Origin: Dendrocalamus latiflorus | Taxonomy: Eukaryota > Streptophyta > Magnoliopsida > Poales > Poaceae | Direction: 5' to 3' | DNA length: 64,000 nucleotides | NCBI GenBank assembly: GCA_017311315.1 | Contig: CM029640.1 | Location: 18,899,283-18,963,282 of the forward strand | Made by a program: the position numbers and the translations under genes | Notes under the pieces: generated by a model | The model's input: only the letters and a program-made list of their open reading frames with translations | Told to the model about the DNA's origin: nothing | Database searches by the model: none | Shown here: piece after piece, positions 11,756 through 21,819 of the stretch | Layout of the letters: every line of letters starts with the position of its first letter | Position numbering within the stretch: the first letter of the stretch is position 1

Positions 11756-12760
11756 CTTCTGTTCCTAGTGGTGTTGTTTCTGTTTTGCAGGATTTCAGCG
11801 ATGTCTTTCCAGAGGAGGTACCAGCTGGGCTACCACCACTCCGGGGGATAGAACATAAGATCGACTTGATTCCAGGAGCGTCGCTGCCGAACCGAGCACC
11901 GTACCGCACCAATCCCGAGGAAACAGAGGAAATTCAGAAACAAGTATAAGAGCTTCTCTCCAAAGGGTATGTACGCGAAAGCTTAACCCCTTGTGTTGTT
12001 CCTGTTATTTTAGTTCCTAAGAAAGATGGTTCATGGCGTATGTGCGTAGATTGTCGAGCGATTAATAATATCACAATTCGATATCGTCATCCTATACCTT
12101 GCTTAGATGATATGCTAGACAAATTGAGTGGTGCTGTTATTTTCTCTAAGATAGATTTGCGCAGTGGTTACCATCAAATTAGAATGCATGAAGGGGATGA
12201 GTGGAAAACAGCCTTTAAAATGAAATTTGGGTTGTACGAGTGGTTAGTCATGCCTTTTGGTTTAACTAATGCACCTAGTACATTCATGCGCTTAATGGAT
12301 CATGTTTTAAGGCATTTTATTGGTAAATTTGTGGTTGTGTACTTTGATGATATTCTGATTTACAGTCGCACTGAATCTGAACACATAGACCATCTTAGAC
12401 AAGTTCTACACGTTTTGTGTGAGAATAGGTTATTGGTAACTTAGAGAAGTGCACTTTTTGCAAAGATCGTGTCATCTTTTTGGGCTATGTTGTTTCTGCA
12501 TAGGGAGTTGAAGTAGATGAGTCTAAAATTGAAGCGATTAAAAATTGGCCAACTCCTGTGAACGTAAGTCATATTAGGAGCTTTTATGGTCTCGCTGGTT
12601 TTTATCGGCGTTTCGTGAAGGATTTTAGCACCGTCCCTGCCTCTTTGAATGAACTTACTAAAAAGGGTGTTGAATTTGTGTGGGGGTAGCGCAAGAAAAT
12701 GCTTTTGCTGAACTTAAGAGACGCTTGACTGAATCACCGTTGCGAGTGTGCGTGATTTAT
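11756..12760 (+). pseudogene. pol: reverse transcriptase of element A, RNase H lost
   Basis: The palm and fingers are clear: MCVDCRAINNITIRYRHPIP, SKIDLRSGYHQIRM, MPFGLTNAPSTFM, and the catalytic box VVYFDDILIYS near 12335-12365. A stop after CENRLLVT (12444) and TAG/TAA codons at 11947, 12503 and 12687 break the frame. The connection segment is recognisable to about 12700 (FYGLAGFYRRFVKDF). The RNase H domain that should follow (about 120 residues with D-E-D-D) is missing: the sequence jumps within a few codons to the integrase zinc-finger region. Confidence 0.88.
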
Positions 12761-12799
12761 ATGCTCATACCATGATTTTTCTGTCCCTTATGCACGTTG

Positions 12800-14708
12800 C
12801 AAAGAGGGAAAAGGCTGGGATAAATTTCACATCCATGATGGGTTTTTGTTTCGCACTAACAAATTATGCGTTCCAGAATCCTCCGTGCGTTTGCTATTAC
12901 TGCAGGAATCACATGCAGGTGGATTGATGGGACATTTTGGATGTGAGAAGACGTTGTCTATGCTGAGCGATCACTTTTATTGGCCTAAGATGAGGCGAGA
13001 TGTGGAGAGGTATGTGCAGCGATGCATTACTTGCCACAAAGCGAAGTCGAAGTTGCATCCACACGGTTTGTATACCCCTTTACCTATTCCCAATGCCCCA
13101 TGGGACGATATTAGTATGGATCTTGTTTTAGGACTTGTTGTAGGGGTGGCCCAACCCCCCGTGACTGGGCCGTGCAACTAGTCAAACATGTAATAGGCCC
13201 AATAGTGTAGAGGAATATAACAGTGTAAATATACCAGTGTACCCCCATCCTTTGTAAAATACTAAGGGGTAGAACGGGGATTTCCCATTCTACCCCACTC
13301 ACATATATATAAGCCCCCAGGAGGGGCAAAGGGGGGACATCTCCCTCATTCTCACCACCTCTCCAGATCTAGCCCTCTTCCTCTTCTACCAATCCCCCTC
13401 TCTTCCTGTCTAGTCTGTAGCTACGACAGGACTGACTAGAACTAAGAGGGGGAGTGATTCTGTTTTTGTCATTGTTGATCATTTTTCGAAGATGGCACAC
13501 TTTATTCCGTGCCATAAGAGCGACAATGCGTCGCATATTGCTGACTTGTTTTTTAGGGAGATCGTGAGGCTATATGGCGTGCCACGTACTATTGTGTCGG
13601 ATCGCGACGTGAAGTTCATGAGCTACTTCTGGAAGACGCTTTGGGGTAAACTGGGGACGAAGTTGCTATTCAGCACAACTTGTCATCCCCAAACTGATGG
13701 TCAAACAGAGGTGGTGAACCGCACACTTTTGATGCTACTCCAGACCATGATCAAGAAGAATCTGCGCGAGTGGGAGGATTGTTTGCCGCACGTGGAATTC
13801 GCTTATAATCGGGCCGTGCATCCACTACGTAGATGTGTCCATTTGAGGTAGTTTATGGTTTCAAGCCCTTTACGCTGCTTGATTTGTTGCCGCTTCCTAG
13901 TCAACACCATACTCATATGGAGGCGTTCAAGCGAGCTGAATATGTGAAGAGATTGCATCTCAAGACAAAAGAAGCGATAGAGCGCAAGGTCAAGTACTAT
14001 GCTGAGAAGGCGAACAAGAAAAGGAAAAAGATGGTTTTTCAACCAAGTGATTTGGTTTGGGTACACTGCAACAAGGATCATTTTCCAGAACGTCGCAAGT
14101 GTAAGTTACTACCGCGCGGTGATGGGCCTTTCAAGGTGCTTGCGAAGATCAACGACAATGCCTACAAGATAGAGCTTTTCGGCGATGACTATGGCGTGAG
14201 CTCTACGTTCAATGTCGCTAATTTATCACCTTTCTTTGGTAGTGATGATCCAGCGTCGAGGACAACGCCTTTTCAAGAGGGGGATAATGATGATAAGGGC
14301 ATCCCTAACACTTATACATCTTCTATTGGTGGTCATGCACATACTGATGAGGACATCCCCATTACATATACATCTTCTACTCCAAGCATGCATGAGAATA
14401 ATCAAGAACCAGAGGGCCCAATGACGAGGGCAAGAGCCAAGCGTTTAGACAAACATGTGCTTTTATTTCTTAAGGAGTTTCCTTTAATTGATGATGAACT
14501 TGAAATATTACCTCATGCTAGTATTTTATGTATTCTTAGGTATGACTCATGTGAAGACTTGGGAGAGCAAAAGGGAGGAGCCCAAGGACTTAAACTACAA
14601 GTTTTGGATAAGATTTTCAAGCCAAATTCGGACTTCCCACGTGCTCAACCCAATTCAAACTCGGATTCAACTCAGGATTCAATTCGGATTCGGTTCGGGA
14701 CAGCCTGA
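12800..14708 (+). pseudogene. pol: integrase and C-terminal tail of element A, running into the 3' LTR
   Basis: The HHCC zinc finger is present (ESHAGGLMGHFG, then CITCHKAK). The catalytic core follows with D in SMDLVLGL, D in VSDRDVKF and E in GQTEVVNRT. A GPY/F-type module follows (GDGPFKVLAKINDNAYKIEL). A solo LTR (13136-13428) splits the core, and a frameshift lies near 13833-13851. From 13833 the frame is open to TGA at 14708, so the last 139 codons (14291-14708) are inside the 3' LTR. This tail includes GPMTRARAKRL. No classical chromodomain is obvious; the tail may correspond to the C-terminal motif of CRM-type elements. Confidence 0.85.
13136..13428 (+). mobile_element. solo LTR (293 bp) in the integrase of element A
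   Basis: It begins TGTTGTAGGGGTGGCC and ends GTAGCTACGACA, with inverted termini TGTyGTAG. It is flanked by the identical ggact at 13131-13135 and 13429-13433. Removing it and one TSD restores the integrase frame. It has a TATA-like TATATATAAG near 13306. The ends resemble those of the D LTRs, but the body differs, so it is a related, distinct family. Confidence 0.9.
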
Positions 14709-15318
14709 CAGACAGTTACTAAAAAGGCCATAACATTCACAAACAGAGTCCGATTCAGGTGTTCTTGTACTCGTTGGAAAGATAATTTAAAGGGATACGC
14801 AATGTATCTGGTCCCACCTTCAAATTCATTAGGCATAAAAAGTTATGACTGAAACGATATGACAGGTGAAAAATATAATTTCCTTTTTGTGAGAGTTCGT
14901 ATCCAAAACCATATAGGGTTGAGTTGTACTTGATTTGGGGGACCATATGGACATCCCAAGGGGCTATATAAGCCTTGTATTGGCAGCCTTTAGGGGAGAC
15001 CAATTTTATGCATAAGATTGAAACATAGCTATTGCTTGTTCTTTCAACACCAGAGTTCATGCGAGGACTTTGAGAGAGAACTAGGCGATCCATTGTTTGT
15101 TCTGCAATTCAAGGTCAAGCCGTCGTTCCATTGGTAATTGGGGATTGGCGTTCGTCGTTTGTGGTCTCGCGACGAACAATTATCCGGTGTGTTTTGGGCG
15201 TATTCCGAAGAGTTGAGGGTTCGTGCATTGGCGCGAGTATTCAACTAGCGACATCGTCTATTTCGCATCAACTATCCACGGTTCCTTACTGATAAGATCG
15301 GGACCCCTCCCCGTATCA
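14291..15318 (+). repeat. 3' LTR of element A
   Basis: It begins TGATAAGGGCATCCC just after the purine-rich tract 'caagagggggataatga' (about 14272-14290) and ends CCCGTATCA, followed by the TSD tgatg. TATATAAG is at 14965-14972. Unlike the 5' LTR, the pol tail frame is open here for 139 codons. Confidence 0.9.
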
Positions 15319-17106
15319 TGATGAGTAATTGACGGTTGTTTTAGAAAGTTTGAGTTTATTTTGGGTATTCTAGGGTTGAGTACCTTTACTTGTGCTAATA
15401 TTGATTATGCTGTTTCGTGCGGTGCTATGTGACGGTTTGCTTGTCTGTGTGACTGCAGGACTTCGGAGCTAGGTCATGGTGAGGCGAGGAGGACCGGACT
15501 AGACATAGGAGGTGTTGAGGTCCAGACGGTCGGTGATGCCGAAGATGATCGAGGCTGGTGAGGTGGTTGCAAGTCGGGAGACGTGGAACCGGAGCTGGAG
15601 CTACCGGTGACGGACACGACGGGTAACGACGAGAGAACCAGGACTAGGCTCAGGGAGAAGTCGGAGGTCCAGACGGTTGGAGTTCGGTTGCGGTCGTGGG
15701 CGACGGAACAGACCCGGACTAGACTCAGGTGGAGTCGGAGGTCTCGGTCGGTGTCGAGTGGACACGACAGGCAGCGGCGAGTGGATCGGGACTAGACTTA
15801 GGGAGGAGTTGAGGTCCAGACGGTCAGGATGTCGGGTGCAGTCGTGTGCAGCGGAGCGGATTCAGGGAGGAGTCGAGGTCCAGACGGTCAAGGTACCAGA
15901 CGCGGGAAGCTTCCGGGAAGGAGCTTGAGGGTTAAATTAGAGATTTGACTCAAGCAATGAGAGGAGGGGCTGGTTTTTCCCTCCAAAAGTGTGTGTTGAC
16001 TTTCTTGCCTCATGGGTGTGAGAGGTGGAAAGTGAGGTTGGTATGACACTTCTTGATTTGCTTGTTTGGGGTGAGCTCATGCCTTCAAATGGAGAGGGAG
16101 GCAGCAGGGAGTATCATCCATCAAAGCAAGAAATGGAGTAGAGTGGAGAGCTCAAGAGTACAGAGAGCAGTGAGTGTGGTGCTCCCTGTGTGTGTGTGCT
16201 CTGTGAGTGTAGGTTTTCCTCTCAAGCATGTAGTCAGAGGGTAGCACATCATCTCAATTGCGTATGGGGACTCTTGTGTAATCTTTCCTCTTGTAATCAT
16301 ACATGGGATGGAATCAATGAGAAGGAGTGGTTGATTTGCAGTTATTTCTTGTCATTTGCATTTTCTCTGTTTACTGAAATTTAGGGTTTGATGGCAGTGG
16401 ATTCTTGTTCCTTTGATTTTCTTGGTGCAAAGTAGGGTTTGGGATGTAGTTCTCTCCTCTGAGATCATCTCCTGCTAATCTCAAAGTCCCATGAGCAATG
16501 GATTAGAAAATGGAAAGGAATATAAAAATCAATCTTACTCTTTGTTCAAGTTTCAGAATTCTGCTCAAATCTTGATCTCCCGCTCTTTTGATGAAATCTT
16601 TTGTTTTATGAGGCTTTGATGTTGTTTAGAACTCGTTCTTGACCCTTTAGCCTGAGGAGATCATCTGCAATCCAACAAATAACCTTGATTCTGCAGTTTT
16701 TGTTTTTACTGTCGTTGGTTTTCAGTCGGGTGCTCAATTCTTGCTCTGTCTTCAGGAGACCGGTCAGACCGGAGAGAGCATGGCGGTCAGACCGCTCCCC
16801 TCATGGCGGTCTGACCGCTAGGGTACCGGCGGTCAGACCGGCCTGGCACCGGCGGTCAGACCGGCCTGCTGACTCTTGTCTGCTGCTATTGATTATCTCT
16901 GTTTCTTTGTTTTCTGCAGCTGCTGTGCCTTAGCTTGTTTACCATGTTTCCTTGTCTGTTAAGTTGAAATTCCAGAGAGCATGAATCCTTCTTTTCATAG
17001 ATCTCATACCTACTGGAGAGAAGATTTTTAGTGGATACTTTTGGGGGCTAAATTTTTAGAGAGGCACCATTCACCCCCCCCCTCTGTTGCCATTTCCGAT
17101 CCTACA

Positions 17107-17121
17107 ATTGGTATCAAAGCC
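17107..17121 (+). other. primer-binding site of element B
   Basis: ATTGGTATCAAAGCC follows the LTR end. TGGTATCA is complementary to the initiator tRNA-Met 3' end, as in copia elements. Confidence 0.75.
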
Positions 17122-17164
17122 AGGGTTAGCTCTTCTTGATAGATCTTTAACCGGTCTGTGAGCC

Positions 17165-20100
17165 ATGGCAACGGATAAGTATTGCACTAAGTCCCCGATC
17201 TTCGATGGGATCAACTATCCCTTTTGGAAGAGTCGGAACCTACATTCAGGCTCAGGGCTATGCGATTTGGCGCAAGGTCAAAGTTCGCTTTGCTGTTCCT
17301 GCCGATGAGAACATCAATGTCGGAAACATGGCTGATGTTGAGGAAAATGTTAAGGCAAGGAACATCATCATCCAAGTTTTAAGCCGAAATGAGTTTGATC
17401 GCATTTCTCAACTTTCGTCGGCCTTCGACATTTGGGAGACCCTTGATGCTTACCATGAGGGCACCACCCAAATTAAGACGGTTCGACAGGACCAATTCAA
17501 GCGAGATTACAACAAGTTTGAGATGCTCGCTGGAGAGTCCCTTGATGAATGGTTTGCGAGATTCCACAAGATCTTGAGCAACCTCCGAGCGATCGGTCTC
17601 ACATACCCCGACTCGGACAACGCTCGTCAGATGCTTGCGGCCTTGGACTTGCGTGTTTAGGAGATGAAAGTGAGCACCATCAAGGACACCACGGACCTCT
17701 CAACTTTGACTCTTGATGTGTTGTACTCACGCCTCAAGACTCACGAGATTGACATTGTCTCTCGCAAGTCAAAGTCCCAGTCGATGGCTTTGGTCACTGA
17801 TCCCAGTCCTGCCTCTGGTTCTTCTGTTGACACTCTTTCGGGTTTTTATTTTGCTGCTCTGTGTGAAATTGATGATGATCATTTGGAGCAGCTCCTAGAA
17901 AACCAACTAGCCATCTTAGCCAGAAAATTCTCCCATGCTTACAAGAGAGTTAGGGAGAGAAAGAGAGGAGGAGGACGTGTGATTTGCTTCGAGTGTGGTG
18001 GCCCCAACCACATTCAGGCAAATTGTGTTGGACTGAAATGGCGACAGAGGGGGGTGAATGTCAACTTTAAAACTTGCCCCCAAAAAGATTACTAGAAAAA
18101 CATGAAGAACAGAGAACCAAGGCAATGAGATGAAAACCTGGAAGGCATACCCTCAAAAACTTAAAAGCAACTGAGCCTGCAAGAAAGGGGGCCAGTCAGA
18201 CCTCTTTGCTATGGCCGGTCAGACCGCCATGGGAGGGACGGTCTGACCGCCAAGGTCTGACCGCCATAAGGCCGCCGGTCTGACCGCAGGCAAACGAGCG
18301 GTCTGACCGCCCTCTCTCTTCCGGTCTGACCGGTCAGCGAATTCAGAGAGCAGCAGAGCCCAAAAATCAGACAACAAGAATGCAGAGTTTGCAAACTCCA
18401 AACACCAGATCAATTTGGGGTTTCTCCTTGATCCTTTTGGTCCAGAACAGCAAGGAAATAACCACAATAGCTAGAGGAACCTAGGAGACCAAAGAAATCC
18501 AACTCATGACCAAGAATTTCAGATTTGGAACAAAATCTGAAAATTCAGAGAGTAGCATCAAAAATCCAAATTCCTCTCCAATCCTTGAACCTTTGCCCAT
18601 GAAACTTTGAGAATAGCTAATTAATAGCATCAGGACTCAAGATACCAAGTTTCATGCCATCTCATGAAGGGAATCAAGATTCACACCAAAACCCTAGAAA
18701 TGAGAACATGAACACAGGAAGGCCAAAAATGAGATTCTTGCAAATTGATCAAATTGCTCTTGGAACTAGATGACCAAAGGATCTAGAAATGTAATTCCAT
18801 CACAGAGCAACCCATTTTGCCACTCCTCAGCAAGAATCAACACAAAAACAAAAATTTCAGAAATCAAGCCTAGAAAGCATGAAGAGACAAAAACCAACAG
18901 AGAGACAGAAACTCAATCAAACTCAAACAAAGCCATCTCAGATTGATATTGAGGAAGAGAGATGAATGATTACATAGAGTATCAACTCAATCCATCCCTA
19001 TAACCCCATACATGATTGGATTGAGAACACAAGCTACATGTCTCCTCTCAAGAACACATGAGCACACACACAGAGAGGGCTCAAAACAGCCTCTGCCCTT
19101 CTCACCAACTCATACCAACTAAAGCAAAATAAGGCAAAGCAACAACAACACCCTAAAGCCCTAACCCTTTCCCAAAGCCATGAAGACCTTGCAGGAGACA
19201 CCCTCCTTTTATAGCCTCCCACTAATGGGTTTGAGATTTGCTTTGCCTATTAAACCACAACAACTCCAATGCTTTAACCATAATCTGCTTCCTTTAGTGC
19301 AGCTTTGCGTATTCCCCAAAACGCCCCTCCTGCACCTTCCGGGAAGCTTCCTCCTTTCTTTCCGCTCAAGCCTCGCAGCTACCTCGAGCCCTCGCCGACT
19401 TCGGCACACCTCGACCGTTTTGACCTCGGCACCACCTGCGCCTAGTCCGGTCCTCCGTGCCTCGCCACGACTCCACCTCGATGTCCTGCAGCTATCACAG
19501 ACAAGCAACACATCACATAGCACCGTTCGATAACATGTAATCAACAGAAGCATTAAGAGTAATCTTAAGCAAGTAAAAGCCCAAACCTGTCGTAACAAGA
19601 GACTAAGCATCCTAAGCCCATACGACCAAGTTTGACCAAGCCCGACCAAACCGATTGCACCACGCAATGATAAGGCACACACCTCACAAACCAAACTCGA
19701 CTTTCCTAAAACTGATGTCAATTACTCATCACACACTCGGGGTCACCTCCACATGGTCCATCAAATTGCCCCAAGCTGGAGGGCAAGAACGATTACGATG
19801 GTTCGAGCAAGAACGTCTACACCGATAAGAACCGCAACAAGAAGCCGCCAAGCAAAGAGAAAAAGTTTCGCAACCTTGGCAAAGCCAAGAAGCTCTTCCA
19901 CCGCGTCCTCACCGCCTTCAATGACCTCGACCTCAGCGAGGTGGAGGGGTGGAGCGACGACGATGGGAAGAAAGAGCAAGACCCCAAGGGTGGCGACGAC
20001 TTCTCCGGCATGTGCTTCATGGCCCTTGAGGGCGACGTAAGCGACAGTGAGCTTTACTCCAACTCCGACGAGGTATACCCCTCATACGACCAGCTTAATG

Positions 20101-21816
20101 ATGCTTTTCTTAAGCTAGGTAAATTTCATGCTAGATCTAGAGCTAGGTGTAGCGAGTTGGAGAAGGAAGTAGATAGATTGTCACGGGAGCTTACTTCACT
20201 TATATCTGCTCCCTTCCGTGACGAATGTGATACATGCTGTGCTTTGCTTGGTGACATGGAGAAATTAAGGACCTCTCATGATAGTTTGTCCTCTGAGCTT
20301 GACATGATTAAGGTGGAGAATATTAGTCTTCTTGCTAAACTAGAGATGAGTAGGGTAGCGTCCCTTTCATCCACTACTGTTGAGGCTATTTCTTGCACCT
20401 CATGCGAGGATAAGGATAATGCTTTTAGAGGTGTTTATACCATGCTTCTTGATCTGCCCGAGACTTGTGAAAGTTGTAATAATTTGAAGATGAACTTAAA
20501 AAGGGCAGATCATAAAATTGCTGAATTACAAGCTTTTCTATTAGAGCCCATTGCTTCATGTATGAACTGTCCTAAATTAACTGCTGAACTTGAATCTGTC
20601 TTAAAACAGTTTCAAGAAATGATTGATCACAGTAACAAAAGGGCTCAATATGCTTCTAAGGACCCTGTTAGCTCACCATGCAATAATTGTGACAAACTAA
20701 AATCTGACTTGATTGTATTGGATGAAAAATGTGTGAAGCTAACTAAGGACCTTTTACAGAAGTAACCATCTGCTTGTAATGTGTGTGTTGTTGGGAAGAA
20801 GCATGAGGGTTTGGTAGAGACGCCTAGCGACGTGAACCAAATGGCTAGCAGTAGGACTGTGCCTTCTGAGGCGGTTGTACGTGCACAAGCCATTCGTTCC
20901 TCTGCTGTTGGTTCTTCTTCTACTCCCTTACCTTCTGCTGTCTCTTCTTCCCCCTGCTCTTCTTGCACCTCTCTCTTTCGGGAGTGTCAGTATCTTATGA
21001 ACACTATCGAGAGGTTTGTAGGAGGCAAGAAGAAGCTAAATCTTATTCTAGACCAGTCCAAGATTTGCAAATTCAATCAAGGTCCAGGATATGATTTTCT
21101 TGAGGATGTGAGGAAGCATCCACCTGCTATTCTTAGACCTATAGCAGCAGGTGTGATCGAGGTCGAGCCCAGAACTGAGAAAGTTCTTTTCAAATCAGCG
21201 GGCTTTATCCAAGGGATCTCTGACAGTAAGGTGGTTCCACCTGTTGCTTCGACCTCTCAGAAGGCAAAGCTTCTACCTCTCAGAAGGTGAAGTACCATTG
21301 TACCTTCTGTCACAAGGATGGACATTTGATCGAGAGATGCTTCAGGTGCGCCAAGATTGCGCGTAGAGACCGTGTTGAGGCTCTTAGGCGTATTCAGGGT
21401 CAGCCCCAGACCTTGAGTGCACCTAAGACCAACACGAGGTCTAGGACAGTTCAGCTTGATGGGTTTGGGCAGCATCGAGGACTTGGATTTCCTGAGTTTT
21501 CTGGTTTTCGTCCTCGATATGCCTCTGGTCGTGACTTCCGTCGTTATGAGGGTAGATCTCGTTTCCCCTGTCGAGATGGCTACCCGCGACGTGATCAGCA
21601 TGTTGCCGGTGCTCCGACTCGCTCTCCCGTAGCAGTCGGACCCAGCAACAGCTTCAGGTCTGCACATAGACTTTCTCCTTCTTTGAGCGACAGAGAGCGT
21701 CGGGTAGATAGAGGTCAGTCGTGTGTGGCTACTTCTTCTGCTCGACGTGTGACTCAGTATTGGGTTCCAAAATCTCTTTTGATTTATCCCAGTACTGAGC
21801 CTTCACTCTCTTGTTG
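17165..21816 (+). pseudogene. gag: gag of copia element B (Maximus/SIRE-like), interrupted
   Basis: The start is ATG at 17165 (MATDKYCTKSPIFDG). A frameshift near 17235 and a TAG at 17658-17660 break it. The gag-capsid (UBN2-type) region covers about 17200-17750. The first CCHC knuckle, CFECGGPNHIQANC, is at 17986-18027 and is cut in its last Cys codon by a solo LTR (18026-19763). Coding resumes at 19769 with a long helical coiled-coil region (19941-20765) studded with paired cysteines, e.g. SCTSCEDKDNAFRG and CESCNNL. A TAA lies at 20763, and a second knuckle, CTFCHKDGHLIERC, is at about 21300. The very long coiled-coil gag is typical of the SIRE/Maximus (Opie-like) lineage; the lineage call is inferred. 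Confidence 0.8.
18026..19763 (-). mobile_element. solo LTR (1738 bp) of the B family, minus orientation
   Basis: The plus-strand ends are TGTTGGACTGAAATGG and CATGGTCCATCA. The flanks are the identical aattg at 18021-18025 and 19764-19768. Read on the minus strand it begins TGATGGACCATGTGGAGG and ends with the same 'gtgaatg..' type region as B's LTR. It shares the 'cggtctgaccg' motifs (18190-18340). It inserted in the first zinc-knuckle codons of B's gag. Confidence 0.9.
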
Positions 21817-21819
21817 ACT

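Larger units (their letters stand above)
7336..15318 (+). mobile_element. Ty3-gypsy retrotransposon A, 7983 bp, full length but decayed
   Basis: It has two LTRs of 1032 and 1028 bp (7336-8367 and 14291-15318). It is flanked by the identical 5-bp target duplication tgatg (7331-7335, 15319-15323). The order inside is primer-binding site, long leader, gag, protease, reverse transcriptase, integrase and polypurine tract. Reverse transcriptase before integrase is the Ty3-gypsy order. All genes carry stops or frameshifts and RNase H is deleted. LTRs beginning TGATGAGG-ACATCC and a pol tail with GPMTRARAK entering the LTR resemble chromovirus elements of the CRM/CRR (centromeric) type. That assignment is an inference. 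A solo LTR (13136-13428) lies in integrase. Confidence 0.92.
7299..17106 (+). repeat. 5' LTR of copia element B, split by element A
   Basis: The LTR starts TGAGAGACCATGTGGAGG at 7299 and runs to the target site tgatg at 7331-7335. It resumes after element A at 15324 and ends ..gatcctaca at 17106. The same start (minus strand 'tgatggaccatgtggagg' with 'tgatgagtaattgac' following) is seen in the solo LTR at 18026-19763, which proves the continuity across A. Net length is about 1.8 kb. The part at 16755-16870 has repeated 'ggtcagaccg' quasi-palindromes. A long C tract precedes the end. The primer-binding site follows directly. Confidence 0.8.
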
